Below, one piece after another: positions 9,479 to 18,106 of a DNA stretch of 64,000 bases. How positions within the stretch are numbered: the first letter of the stretch is position 1; every line of letters begins with the position of its first letter. The stretch is from contig JAYPIL010000002.1 in the NCBI GenBank assembly GCA_038127845.1, positions 5,788 to 69,787 on the forward strand, in the 5' to 3' direction. The notes beneath the pieces were generated by a model. It was not told where the DNA came from. It worked only from the letters and a program-made list of their open reading frames with translations, and searched no databases. Both the position numbers and the translations under genes were made by a program. This stretch comes from Poseidonia sp038127845. GTDB lineage: Archaea > Thermoplasmatota > Poseidoniia > Poseidoniales > Poseidoniaceae.

Positions 9479-10846
9479 ATGTACCTGATATCGGTTGAAG
9501 GTGGAGACGGTTCAGGGAAAGGCGAGGCGGCTCGCATCCTTGGCGAACTGTTGAGTGAATTTCCATTCCCTGAAGTCATCATGACCCACGAACCACGTCG
9601 CCACAGTGAACTTGGAAAGTTGGCCCTTTCCTCTGTGAAATTGGGCAACAAGACGCCGCTGGAAGAAGCCGGTTTGTTCGCAGCAGACCGCTTGGATCAC
9701 TCCCACACCTTCATCCGACCTCATCTTGAAAACGGTGCCGTGGTCGTATCGGACAGGAACATTCACTCTTCGCTGATTTACCAGGGCGTCGTGGGTGAAC
9801 TGGGATTGGAGCAAGTAGCGAGCATGAACAGTGCAGCCATGATTCCAGACCTTGTGTTCTGGATCGACTGTGACCCGGAGAAAGCGATGAAGCGCATCAA
9901 ATCCGGCACCTTGCGAATGACCAGCCAAAAACAGGAGTATTTTGAGACCGAGGAAATTCAAACCACCATCCGCAAAGGCTTTCATGACCTCTTTCAAGGC
10001 ACCTATTCCATTCCGCAACCCTTCCGCCAGTGCAGTGTTGTTGGGCCCATCATGAACGAAGGAGGACTCGATGACCTGAAATCCAACCTTCGACGTGAAT
10101 TGCGTCGCTTCTTTAATCGAAAGCCTGAGCCGTTGAACGTTGATCGAGACAAGGTTGACAGAGCACTGCTCAGCGCACTGGTTCACGATGTCAAAAAACA
10201 ACGCAGGCTTCCTGGGGCACCTCAGGAAAAAACCGCTATCCACCTCGGTTGGTTGGGCGGAAAATCTCCCGCTCAATGGATGCAGGATGCTGAGGACAAT
10301 TGGCCGGTTACCTCCGCACAGGACAACGATGTACCCGCATCACCGCTCGCTCATTCATGCTGGTCCATCCTCGGGACACTCTCCTTGATGGTTGGCTCCA
10401 GTGAAGTCCCTCGCCTTCACGCGTCTTTGGGGCCGGTTCGCATGGTCACACAACGGCACACTCAACGCTTGATCAAGTGGATGCTGATGGAAAATTGGGT
10501 CCACAAGCAACAGAATCACACACCCTTTACCGACGCACAATTGTTCAAACTTCGTGACGAGCGAATCGGTTTTGCAAGGCTGACCCTGGCCATGTGGCCG
10601 CTCCGTTCGGCACTGGCATCGTGGAGACGAGCCAACCCTCTGGGTGCTTGGGAAAATGCACTTGACGAACTCTTTCACGTCGAGGATGGAAAAGAATTGC
10701 AGGGTGCGCTCGTCAAGGCGGTAAACGATATTCACGAACGCTTATCCATCCTCACCAGTGGTCATGAGGGATGTCCTCTTCCAACCAACGCTGCTGAACT
10801 GCAGGTTTGGTGGTCACTCCCACCACCTCCTCACTCCGACTCTTGA
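9479..10846 (+). CDS. tmk: Thymidylate kinase with long C-terminal extension
   Basis: The first roughly 205 residues are a dTMP kinase, which phosphorylates dTMP to dTDP. They contain the P-loop GGDGSGKG (8-15), the substrate-binding D-R motif in VSDRNIHSSLIYQG, HEPRRHSELG after the first strand, and a lid with basic residues near KRIKSGTLRM. The protein continues for about 250 more residues, while typical Tmk is about 200-220. The extension is mostly helical by eye, has conserved-looking Trp, His and Arg residues (IHLGWLGGKSP, RHTQRLIKWM), and matches no family I recognise. The ATG at 9479 is preferred over an in-frame TTG at 9473 because it gives the normal Tmk N-terminus. The 3' end overlaps the convergent DUF2085 gene by 16 bases. 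Confidence 0.9.
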   Translation: MYLISVEGGDGSGKGEAARILGELLSEFPFPEVIMTHEPRRHSELGKLALSSVKLGNKTPLEEAGLFAADRLDHSHTFIRPHLENGAVVVSDRNIHSSLIYQGVVGELGLEQVASMNSAAMIPDLVFWIDCDPEKAMKRIKSGTLRMTSQKQEYFETEEIQTTIRKGFHDLFQGTYSIPQPFRQCSVVGPIMNEGGLDDLKSNLRRELRRFFNRKPEPLNVDRDKVDRALLSALVHDVKKQRRLPGAPQEKTAIHLGWLGGKSPAQWMQDAEDNWPVTSAQDNDVPASPLAHSCWSILGTLSLMVGSSEVPRLHASLGPVRMVTQRHTQRLIKWMLMENWVHKQQNHTPFTDAQLFKLRDERIGFARLTLAMWPLRSALASWRRANPLGAWENALDELFHVEDGKELQGALVKAVNDIHERLSILTSGHEGCPLPTNAAELQVWWSLPPPPHSDS

Positions 10847-11625
10847 GGGTTGTCTGGCTTTGCGAGGACAAACGAAGCGTTGCCGGGAAGAAGGACCTGT
10901 CCGGCTCCAACAAACGCCTCGGCCCTTGCCGCAAACATAGCGCACGTCAACACGCCCAGACCAAGGCCGAAGGGGATGCCCGTCAGCACCCGCTTGAGAT
11001 TCGTCGATTCATAAGCGGTCAAGAGCTGCAAAAATCCGTCAAACAACAACGGCGCGCAGAGAAGCACTCCCACACCCATCCAAACCATGGTCCTTCGGTT
11101 GCGCTTGTAGGTTGTGTGAAGCCAATCATCGGGAATCAGTGACAGACATGTGTCGCGAACCGTCCACCGATTCCAACCGCGTCTTGTAAAGAAAAGACCT
11201 CCCAAAAACATCCCCAGGAAGATCCCCACGTCACGGGTGCATACGGGAAGTTGGTTGTTATTTACTTCCCAAGAGCGTTCGTGTTTTTGGTGGCAGTTGA
11301 CATCACCAAAGCCATAGATGAGGGCCGCATAGGGGTTCAATTCTGTCCAAGCAAGGTTGCCGTGCACATGTTCCACGCTGTCGTGCTCGTGAGGGGGTAT
11401 CGGCGTGTTTCCCTGGGAGCCCCAGCCCTCATCGTTGGCGTAATCGAAAGCGTTGGCACGGGCCCCCAAATCTTGGACGGTACCGGGCTCCATGGTCAAA
11501 GGAGCGAGAAAAAACGAAACGAGAAAGAATCCAGAAACACCGGCAACCCACCAACCAATTTTGGCTTCTCGGTCTCTGCCGTCAAGGCCATTGGGCTCCA
11601 CATTTCCGCCAGCCAATGCAGTCAC
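10831..11625 (-). CDS. DUF2085 family membrane protein
   Basis: A 264-residue integral membrane protein. The family signature is present: CHQKHERSW followed about 10 residues later by LPVCTRDVGIFLGMFLG, matching the C-H-Q-x-x-x-R-S and P-x-C-x-R-x-x-G-x-x-x-G pattern of DUF2085. Three or four membrane spans are visible: residues about 24-42, 138-156, 188-207 and 216-235. DUF2085 has no known function; the paired Cys/His residues suggest metal or redox chemistry, which is inference. The start is a GTG at 11625 and could be later. It is divergent from the next gene, and its tail overlaps the end of the kinase gene. Confidence 0.78.
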   Translation of the reverse strand: MTALAGGNVEPNGLDGRDREAKIGWWVAGVSGFFLVSFFLAPLTMEPGTVQDLGARANAFDYANDEGWGSQGNTPIPPHEHDSVEHVHGNLAWTELNPYAALIYGFGDVNCHQKHERSWEVNNNQLPVCTRDVGIFLGMFLGGLFFTRRGWNRWTVRDTCLSLIPDDWLHTTYKRNRRTMVWMGVGVLLCAPLLFDGFLQLLTAYESTNLKRVLTGIPFGLGLGVLTCAMFAARAEAFVGAGQVLLPGNASFVLAKPDNPQESE

Positions 11626-11660
11626 TTGATTGTTTTCACAGCATCCAAGCCTTCAATGCC

Positions 11661-12314
11661 ATGAGGCTCCACCACAACATCATGGCAGAGGCGTTGCCCC
11701 CCCGTATCGGGCTGCGGACAGGCCTCCAGGCGGGGGCCTTCATCGGGTTGTTCCTCGGCTTCTCCCTCGCTGTCGTTTCTGCCCTAACAGAGCCCGACGC
11801 CTTGGTACGACTGGTGCAACTGATGTGCTTGACGCCGTTGGTCTGCGCCGTTCTGCTCGGGCCGTTTTTGGCCTGGCGACGAGCCCCCGTTGTCGCCAGT
11901 GAGGACCCCCTCGAAGAGGTCCGACAGGTCTTGAACCCCTACAACGAGGGCCAAGGGAAATGGAGGGCGCTGAGCCATGTTCGCAGCGACGGACGCACCG
12001 TTCGTGTCGACTTGCACAATTCAACGCAGGCCCTCGGCATCGTCGCAGCGACCCTATCGTTCACGGAACGCTTCCCGATTCGCTACATCGTGGGCCGGGG
12101 TGAAGCAAGAAGCCGTGAGCCCATGCTTCGCGGCCAGGTGCTGGCCTACATTGAACAACACGTTGACCTCAACCGGCGTCGCCGGACGGCATCATCGATT
12201 GAAGTCCTCCCTGCGTCCATCATTGAGCATATGGAAGCCACGCACAGGATGCATCGAAGGTTGTTCTACCTCCTGCCCATTATCCTGTTTTTCGCCTGGT
12301 TGGAAATGCGATGA
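11661..12314 (+). CDS. Hypothetical membrane protein
   Basis: A protein of about 217 residues that I do not recognise. It has two N-terminal membrane spans (GLQAGAFIGLFLGFSLAVVS and LVQLMCLTPLVCAVLLGPFL), a soluble domain of about 110 residues with a beta-strand-rich pattern (RTVRVDLHNSTQALGIVAA), and a final span (LFYLLPIILFFAWL). The ATG at 11661 is used; 11682 is equally possible, while a further upstream start would overlap the divergent DUF2085 gene. It is followed after 42 bases by the HEAT-repeat gene and probably forms an operon with it. Confidence 0.62.
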   Translation: MRLHHNIMAEALPPRIGLRTGLQAGAFIGLFLGFSLAVVSALTEPDALVRLVQLMCLTPLVCAVLLGPFLAWRRAPVVASEDPLEEVRQVLNPYNEGQGKWRALSHVRSDGRTVRVDLHNSTQALGIVAATLSFTERFPIRYIVGRGEARSREPMLRGQVLAYIEQHVDLNRRRRTASSIEVLPASIIEHMEATHRMHRRLFYLLPIILFFAWLEMR

Positions 12315-12356
12315 GCAAACGCAACAGGCTATGAGGGGGGAGCCATTCCCACATCC

Positions 12357-13343
12357 ATGGCCAACGATATCGGACGGGCGATGGCTCGCTTGAGCCACCG
12401 GGACATTCGCACTCGGCGGCGGGCTGTGCGGACCTTGTTCGAACACGACGACCCATCGACGCTCGAGGCTTTTGAGGTGCTCCTCGACGACGAGGACCCT
12501 TGGTTTGTCTCAAAGGCGCTCGATGCCTACCGACAGTGGGCTCCCCTTACGGGACCCGAAGATGTGGCCACGTTGTTGCAACATCCAAACCTCGATGTCC
12601 GTCGTGCTGGGGCGAACCTGCTGGCAACCCTCGGCCGTGGAGGAAGAGCCTTAGCCCTTCAGGCCCTCAACGACGACGACGGTGTGGTCCAAAAGAAGGC
12701 TTCGCAAGCCTTGCTGCGCGTTGCTCAAGAAGGGGATGTTGACACACTCGCATCGCACCCCTCCCCAACCATTCGGGGATTGGCCATGCAACATGGTGAT
12801 CTTTCTGCAACCCTGGTGCTGAAGGGGTTGGAAGATGAGGCAGAAACGGTTCGGGGCCACGCTTTGTACGCCACCCTTCAACGAAATTTGGACATCTCCA
12901 TTGAAGCTCTGGAACCCTTTTTCGCTGCAGATATTCATGCTGTTTCCATTCTGACATGGGCGTCAGAGAACCAGCCCGATCGACTCTCTTCGTTTGCCTC
13001 ACGCATGAAACCCTCCCACGTGAAAGCCCTCTCTGACCACCTCCGGGAACATGTTTCAACCAGCGAAGATCCCCTCATCAACGGGCTGACGGAGGCCAAT
13101 GTGTTGGAGCCCGTTGCAAGGTGGGTTCTTCGGCAGGGGGCTGAAGAAGACGCCCTTCGTTGGTCCCTCATCGAAAACAGAGACCTTGCCCTTATTGAAC
13201 GAAGCAAATTACTGGAGCGTTTGATTGGACGAGCGGGTGAACCAGAAGTGCAAGCCAAAGTTCGCTCATTCATAGAACAGACCACCGATGAACTGTTGAA
13301 AGTGGCGTGCGAGAACCTATCAACCGCCGCATCTGAACTTTGA
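12357..13343 (+). CDS. HEAT-repeat protein
   Basis: A 328-residue soluble, all-helical repeat protein. At least four to five HEAT-like units are visible in the first 190 residues, for example RTRRRAVRTLFEHDD, PWFVSKALDAYRQWA, LDVRRAGANLLATLG, GVVQKKASQALLRVA and TVRGHALYATLQRN. Each has the typical D/V-R-x-x-A core. The C-terminal part is helical and less regular. HEAT scaffolds usually mediate protein-protein contact; no enzyme motif is present. Its stop overlaps the spacing to the next ATG in the same TGACCATG arrangement seen at 9474, so translation is probably coupled to the M61 peptidase gene. Confidence 0.78.
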   Translation: MANDIGRAMARLSHRDIRTRRRAVRTLFEHDDPSTLEAFEVLLDDEDPWFVSKALDAYRQWAPLTGPEDVATLLQHPNLDVRRAGANLLATLGRGGRALALQALNDDDGVVQKKASQALLRVAQEGDVDTLASHPSPTIRGLAMQHGDLSATLVLKGLEDEAETVRGHALYATLQRNLDISIEALEPFFAADIHAVSILTWASENQPDRLSSFASRMKPSHVKALSDHLREHVSTSEDPLINGLTEANVLEPVARWVLRQGAEEDALRWSLIENRDLALIERSKLLERLIGRAGEPEVQAKVRSFIEQTTDELLKVACENLSTAASEL

Positions 13344-13345
13344 CC

Positions 13346-15154
13346 ATGAGCCGAATCTCCTCGGGGTTTTGCTTTCGCATCAACGCCACCCACGGACAAG
13401 AACATCGCCTTGAGGCGGGCCTGACCATCGCAGGGCCGTTCACGAGCCGTTCACTGGTCCTGCGCTTCCCCAGATGGGTGCCGGGCTCGTACTTTCTTCG
13501 AGAGCCTATTCAGCACATGTTTGATTTTGAAGCACGTGACCAAGAAGGCCAACCGCTGAAATGGAAACGGGTCGGCGTGGATGGCATCACGGTTCGTCTC
13601 AAGCGCGAAACCAGCGAGGTGGCGGTTGATTACAGCCTGTTTGCAAAAGAGCTGACGGTCCGTTCCAATCATCTTGACGCCACCCACTTGCACATGATGC
13701 CGCCGTTTACGTGGTTCTGGCCAGAAAAAGGTGTGGAAACGGAGCGCCTGGCGCATGACCATGTTGTAGAATTGACAGCCCCTCAGTCTTGGAGTCCAGC
13801 AACGCAACTTGAACAGACGGCTTCAAACCACCACGGAAATGCAACAACATGGACGTTTTCTGCCCGAGGGCGAGACCACCTCTTGGATAGCATCATGGAA
13901 GTGAATCCCAACGCGCCCATCACCCACGTGGTCGATGGCAGAACACATCACCTCAAGTGGTGGGACAGCGGCGGTCACGTCCCCGATGAAGAACGACTGA
14001 ACGCGTTCGTCGCTGACATGGAAGCTATCATCAGGGAACATCATGCGCTCTTTGGCGTGCCTGATTGGCCCGATTACACGACGGTTTTGCACCTCACAGA
14101 AACGGGCCGAGGGGGACTTGAGCACATGAATTCACAAACGTCCATGATGCCACGCCAGTGCTTGTTTCCCAACCATGAAGACGAATACCGCGATTTGGTG
14201 AGTTTGTTTTCTCATGAATATCTCCACCAGTGGAACGTCAAGCGACTTCGACCCAAGTGCTTCCTTGATTACGATCTTCAATCAGAAACGCATACGGATT
14301 TGTTGTGGTGGTTCGAAGGAGGCACCTCGTGGCTCGGTGACATGATGTGTGTGCGCTCGGGAGCATGGACCGAAAAAGACTGGCGATTGGACTTTGAACG
14401 CAAAATGAAGCGCCATACCCAAGGAAATGGCATGCACCGAGAATCCTTGGCTGAATCAAGTCACGATGCGTGGATACATCTCTATAGAAGCGGCCCTTAC
14501 ACAAGAGAAAGTCAAATTTCCTACTATCTCGAAGGCGAATTGGCCATGCTCTGTCTCGATGTTGAATTGCGTCGGCGAAACAAAGGGGTGTTTGGCGCAT
14601 GTGATCTCATGGCAGAAGTGGTGCGTCGCTTCGCCCTGCATTCGGATGAAGCGGAATCCCATGGCGTTGACTATCGAGACATTCGGGATGCCCTGAAAGC
14701 GTGCCCCGGAGGCTCCAGCATGGGCCCCTTCCTGGACCGCCTTGTCAAGGGCAGGGCACTGCCCAACATCAAGAAGGCCCTGTCCTACTTCCGCCTGCGG
14801 TTGGACCCTCATGCCAAAGACACTGAGGGCCATGGATGGCTGGGCGTCAACCTTCGTGACCAAGGAGGAACGATTCAGATTTCGACCTTCCACGCCGGCT
14901 CCCCGCTCCGAATGCACTTGCAGGTCGGCGATGAACTGCTGGCCGTCGACGGTGTTCGGTTGAAATCATCACAGCACCTTGCAAAACTCATTTCAGGAAA
15001 AACCGGGCAGCAAATCCAACTTGAGGTTGCTCATGAGGGCATTCTCAACACGGTTGACGTTGAAGTCGTTGCATCCCCTCAACACGGTGTCAGGCTTTCA
15101 GGCCGTGGAAACCAACATTGGAAAGACTGGATCATGACGCGTCAGGACCCGTGA
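13346..15154 (+). CDS. M61 family peptidase (glycyl aminopeptidase-like) with PDZ domain
   Basis: A 602-residue metallopeptidase. It has an N-terminal beta domain (FPRWVPGSYFLRE at about 41-53 is typical of M61), GRGGLEHMNS (255-263, the G-G-x-E-H substrate motif), the zinc motif HEYLHQWNVKRLRP (290-303) and the downstream Glu ligand in WWFEGGTSWLGD. The last 110 residues form a PDZ domain with the G-W-L-G-V carboxylate loop (HGWLGVNLRD). No signal peptide is seen, so it is likely cytoplasmic and may trim peptides or N-terminal Gly/Ala substrates. The ATG at 13346 is preferred over the TTG six bases upstream. Its 3' end overlaps the convergent SerK-like gene by 23 bases. Confidence 0.9.
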   Translation: MSRISSGFCFRINATHGQEHRLEAGLTIAGPFTSRSLVLRFPRWVPGSYFLREPIQHMFDFEARDQEGQPLKWKRVGVDGITVRLKRETSEVAVDYSLFAKELTVRSNHLDATHLHMMPPFTWFWPEKGVETERLAHDHVVELTAPQSWSPATQLEQTASNHHGNATTWTFSARGRDHLLDSIMEVNPNAPITHVVDGRTHHLKWWDSGGHVPDEERLNAFVADMEAIIREHHALFGVPDWPDYTTVLHLTETGRGGLEHMNSQTSMMPRQCLFPNHEDEYRDLVSLFSHEYLHQWNVKRLRPKCFLDYDLQSETHTDLLWWFEGGTSWLGDMMCVRSGAWTEKDWRLDFERKMKRHTQGNGMHRESLAESSHDAWIHLYRSGPYTRESQISYYLEGELAMLCLDVELRRRNKGVFGACDLMAEVVRRFALHSDEAESHGVDYRDIRDALKACPGGSSMGPFLDRLVKGRALPNIKKALSYFRLRLDPHAKDTEGHGWLGVNLRDQGGTIQISTFHAGSPLRMHLQVGDELLAVDGVRLKSSQHLAKLISGKTGQQIQLEVAHEGILNTVDVEVVASPQHGVRLSGRGNQHWKDWIMTRQDP

Positions 15155-15593
15155 ACGATGGCAACTCTCGAAGCCGTTCCAGTGGAACGAAAATGGGTGG
15201 CGTGTCCTCAGCGATCGTGTGTTTACTCGTTTTCGGAGGGAAGAGGGAGTCTGAGAGACTCTTCTCAATCACGTCGTGTTTCGTAAGCGATGTTCGCCCG
15301 CAGTTGGGCCAAACGTCAACGTGGATGCGTTCATCGCTCAGATAATTCACGCAAATGGCAGGCACTCGCTTCAACCCGAGCAGGCGAGCGATGGAATGGC
15401 GGTGATGACCATCGAGGATGGACCCCGTCTTGCTGTCCACAATGAGCGGTTTCGTGTAGCCTCCCCACCGCTTGGTCATCTCGAGGAGTTTGTCCCGATT
15501 TCGCTCCTTGATCTCCTCGTGCGGTTTGAGCCAATCAAGCGGAACCAGGGTCACGTCGTCCTCGGTCCACTCCATGCTGTTTCGAAGCATCAT
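15132..15593 (-). CDS. SerK-like ParB-fold protein (candidate free-serine kinase)
   Basis: A 153-residue ParB/sulfiredoxin-fold protein. It shows VPLDWLKPHEEI (17-28), then SILDGHHRHSIARLLG (58-73) and KRVPAICVNYL, which is the nucleotide-binding ParB core. The tail LTKHDVIEKSL and FPPKTSKH (118-125) matches the end of archaeal ADP-dependent serine kinase SerK, which makes O-phosphoserine for cysteine synthesis, and of SbnI-type kinases. It has no DNA-binding helix-turn-helix, so a partitioning role is unlikely. The kinase call is by remembered similarity and not proven. The reading frame stays open far upstream, but that part overlaps the divergent nucleotidyltransferase gene in antisense, so the start is placed at the tandem ATGs (15593/15590). 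Confidence 0.72.
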   Translation of the reverse strand: MMLRNSMEWTEDDVTLVPLDWLKPHEEIKERNRDKLLEMTKRWGGYTKPLIVDSKTGSILDGHHRHSIARLLGLKRVPAICVNYLSDERIHVDVWPNCGRTSLTKHDVIEKSLSDSLFPPKTSKHTIAEDTPPIFVPLERLRELPSFTGPDAS

Positions 15594-15647
15594 TGTCCCA
15601 TAATGCTTTTTCACACCTAGCCCTGCAAACCACCAGAGGCCGCCCAA

Positions 15648-17006
15648 ATGGAAAGCGAAGGTAAACCGTTCTTGGGTATCGAGGCCGATATCGAAGGTGA
15701 GCCTCTGCCTCCTCAGATGCATCGGTGGGTTGCATCGCTTGCCCCTCCACTCATGGACATCATCACGACGCTGGCCAGCCACGGGCACGGCGTTTGGTTG
15801 GTCGGAGGTGCCGTTCGGGACGCCTGGTTGGACCAGACAGCAAACGTTCCCGATATCGATCTCGCCACCACGTGCGAACCTCAAGAAACTCTTCGCCTCT
15901 TCGGCGAGAACGCCATCGCTACCGGCGTAGAATTCGGTACCGTCACGGTCAAGGCTGGCGATCACCAATACGAGGTCACCACACTCCGCACAGAATCGCT
16001 GTATAGGGACGGTAGAAGACCGGACCATGTCGCTTGGGGGCAATCGCTCCGAGAGGACTTGAGCCGAAGAGATTTCACCTTCAACAGCATGGCCATCGAT
16101 CCTTTGAGGGGCCTTTTCTACGACCCGTTCCACGGGTTGAAAGACCTGAAGGGACGTACGGTAAGGGCAGTTGGCCTGGCTGAAGAGCGCTGTCGTGAAG
16201 ATGCGTTACGCATGCTGAGAGCCTACCGTTTCCTCAGTCGGGATGACGAAGGTGTTTGGACAATGGAAGCATCCCTTCACGACGCCGTTAAGCGATTGGC
16301 TTCTCGCTTGAAGGTTGTTGCCATCGAGCGCATTTGGGTCGAACTCCGCAAAATACTGGCCAACAAACACACCGGTGCAGTGCTTGAGAGAATGAAAGCG
16401 GACGGCGTTTTCGAAACCATCCTTCCGTCATGCACCGGCATTGATGACGCCGTGTTCCATGCCTTGGACGACGTGTCCCTTGCCGCCTTAACCGCAGAGC
16501 AATCCTTTGCAGTGTTGATGTTTGAACGGCCAACGAAAACACTGATTCAACAAATGCAACACCTTCGTACTTCCAAAGACTTCCAAAGGAAGGCGGCTGT
16601 ATTCCACGAGTCTTTACAGCACCTCCCCTCGACGGATACCCCGTCATTGCGGGTCTTCGACCACATCCTTGGCGCAGAGGCAAGAGCGCATTTAGCGGTG
16701 CGAACGGTCCTTGAAAAGGTGCAAATTGGCGGGACAAACTCAACACCCTCCGCCCAGCAAGTACAGGTTGCGTGGTCAAACCTCCCGAGCCGAAAATCAC
16801 CAGAGCATTGTCTGGTCGACGGCCATTGGTTGATGCAACGAACGGGCATTGCGCAGGGAATACGCCTCGGCCGGTTAAAACAATGGCTGCACCGTCTCCA
16901 AATTGAACAAGACCTTACCACCACGAACGAAATGGAATCCGTCTTGAGTCGCCTGGCGTTTGAGCATGGCGAACATGAGTCATGGCCGAGACTCACCTTT
17001 CCCTGA
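15648..17006 (+). CDS. Class II tRNA nucleotidyltransferase (CCA-adding / poly(A) polymerase family, bacterial type)
   Basis: A 452-residue enzyme of the class II nucleotidyltransferase family. Motifs in order are WLVGGAVRDAWL (about 50-61) with the metal-binding carboxylates PDIDLATT (about 68-75), FGTVTV, the R-R-D-F-T-x-N-x-M-A element (SRRDFTFNSMAID) and the EDALRMLRAYRF helix (motif D region), followed by a helical C-terminal body. This is the architecture of bacterial CCA enzymes and PcnB. Archaea normally use the unrelated class I CCA enzyme, so this gene looks transferred from bacteria. Whether it adds CCA, only part of it, or poly(A) cannot be read from the sequence. It is divergent from the SerK-like gene, 54 bases apart. 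Confidence 0.87.
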   Translation: MESEGKPFLGIEADIEGEPLPPQMHRWVASLAPPLMDIITTLASHGHGVWLVGGAVRDAWLDQTANVPDIDLATTCEPQETLRLFGENAIATGVEFGTVTVKAGDHQYEVTTLRTESLYRDGRRPDHVAWGQSLREDLSRRDFTFNSMAIDPLRGLFYDPFHGLKDLKGRTVRAVGLAEERCREDALRMLRAYRFLSRDDEGVWTMEASLHDAVKRLASRLKVVAIERIWVELRKILANKHTGAVLERMKADGVFETILPSCTGIDDAVFHALDDVSLAALTAEQSFAVLMFERPTKTLIQQMQHLRTSKDFQRKAAVFHESLQHLPSTDTPSLRVFDHILGAEARAHLAVRTVLEKVQIGGTNSTPSAQQVQVAWSNLPSRKSPEHCLVDGHWLMQRTGIAQGIRLGRLKQWLHRLQIEQDLTTTNEMESVLSRLAFEHGEHESWPRLTFP

Positions 17007-17050
17007 TGTGACGGCATCAAATTGATGACACAAGACTCCTTGGACACGGC

Positions 17051-18106
17051 ATGGTCGAGATTCTGCTGCCAGAAAAAGAGGTGTTCGACTCGAATGTTTC
17101 CGAGATCAGCAAGCGCATCGACAGCATGAGCGAAAGCAACACGATGGCAAGGTTGCTGCACTCGAATTTCAAAAACTGGCTCTCGAGCTCGTCCATGTCT
17201 CCCGTAAAACTGACACAAGACCTTGATGCGGACAAGAACGGTGTTATTTCGGGCGATGAATTTGCCGAATTGCTTGGAAAAATGACCGGTGAACGGCCTC
17301 CTGAATGGGTGGTAGAACTGGTGTTTTCCTTCGTGAAGGCAGATGTCAATCGTGGCATTCCCATCAGCGATTGGATGGCTTTCCTCGCAGCGAGCGGACT
17401 TGAAGTTCCAGACGAAATGTTCGCAGTTCCCGTGATCATTACCGGCTCAATGCTCATTGACCCGCTTCACGCAATCTCCGGCCAAAGCATCACCATCACT
17501 GCGTCGTTTAACGAACCCGTCGACGCCTATGAAATCCGGGTAGCGAACATGGAAAAGGGAACGTCCGAGTCGTTCACCACCGCGCAAGCGGACATGGATG
17601 CACCCGTGCTCGATGAGTTCATTCTTGAAGCGGATGAAGCAGGAGAATACCGTATTGAGCTCTTGCACCTGGGCGTTCGATTGGACGAAGGCGTCTTCCA
17701 AGTGGAAGCCCTGCCCGAGCCAGAGGAATCACCCGAAATTGAACTTGAAGAAGACGAGGTGGATGAAGAATCCGAGCCGATGCCACCCCCGTCCACCACT
17801 GGATTTCAAACACTGGTTGACACACTGCACGGTGCCCGTCTCCGCAGCGAGACGCAACACATCATCGAACAGGAAGGGCATCATCACGTGCGATGCACGG
17901 TTCTTTCCTCTGCCCGAACGTTGTTGGGTGAAGGGCCCTACAGGAACGGTTCCACCCTGACCTGCTTGAGCGAAGAAGGAACCCGGTTTGAATTGATGAT
18001 GCTCGCTGACGAGCGAGAGTTCGACGACAACAGCGTTCTCGAAGCGGCTGTTGCACCCCACCAGTGGTCCCTTGCACTCCGCCAGTTGGTGTGTCGAGAA
18101 GTGTGA
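17051..18106 (+). CDS. EF-hand-containing protein of unknown function
   Basis: A 351-residue soluble acidic protein without a signal peptide. One canonical EF-hand calcium loop is visible: DADKNGVISGDE (residues 59-70), with Asp1, Asp3, Asn5, Gly6, Ile8, Ser9 and Glu12 all in place. It may be paired with a degenerate hand in the VKADVNRGIPISDW segment. A beta-sandwich-like segment of about 100 residues follows (130-230), then a Glu/Pro-rich linker (EPEESPEIELEEDEVDEE), and a C-terminal domain of about 110 residues that I do not recognise. It starts 45 bases after the nucleotidyltransferase gene and may share its transcript. Calcium binding is well supported by the motif; the role is unknown. 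Confidence 0.7.
   Translation: MVEILLPEKEVFDSNVSEISKRIDSMSESNTMARLLHSNFKNWLSSSSMSPVKLTQDLDADKNGVISGDEFAELLGKMTGERPPEWVVELVFSFVKADVNRGIPISDWMAFLAASGLEVPDEMFAVPVIITGSMLIDPLHAISGQSITITASFNEPVDAYEIRVANMEKGTSESFTTAQADMDAPVLDEFILEADEAGEYRIELLHLGVRLDEGVFQVEALPEPEESPEIELEEDEVDEESEPMPPPSTTGFQTLVDTLHGARLRSETQHIIEQEGHHHVRCTVLSSARTLLGEGPYRNGSTLTCLSEEGTRFELMMLADEREFDDNSVLEAAVAPHQWSLALRQLVCREV

Noticed and set aside
15594..16133. N-terminal extension of the SerK-like frame
   Set aside because: It is antisense to the start of the class II nucleotidyltransferase and carries no conserved sequence. The ParB-like domain begins at 15593.
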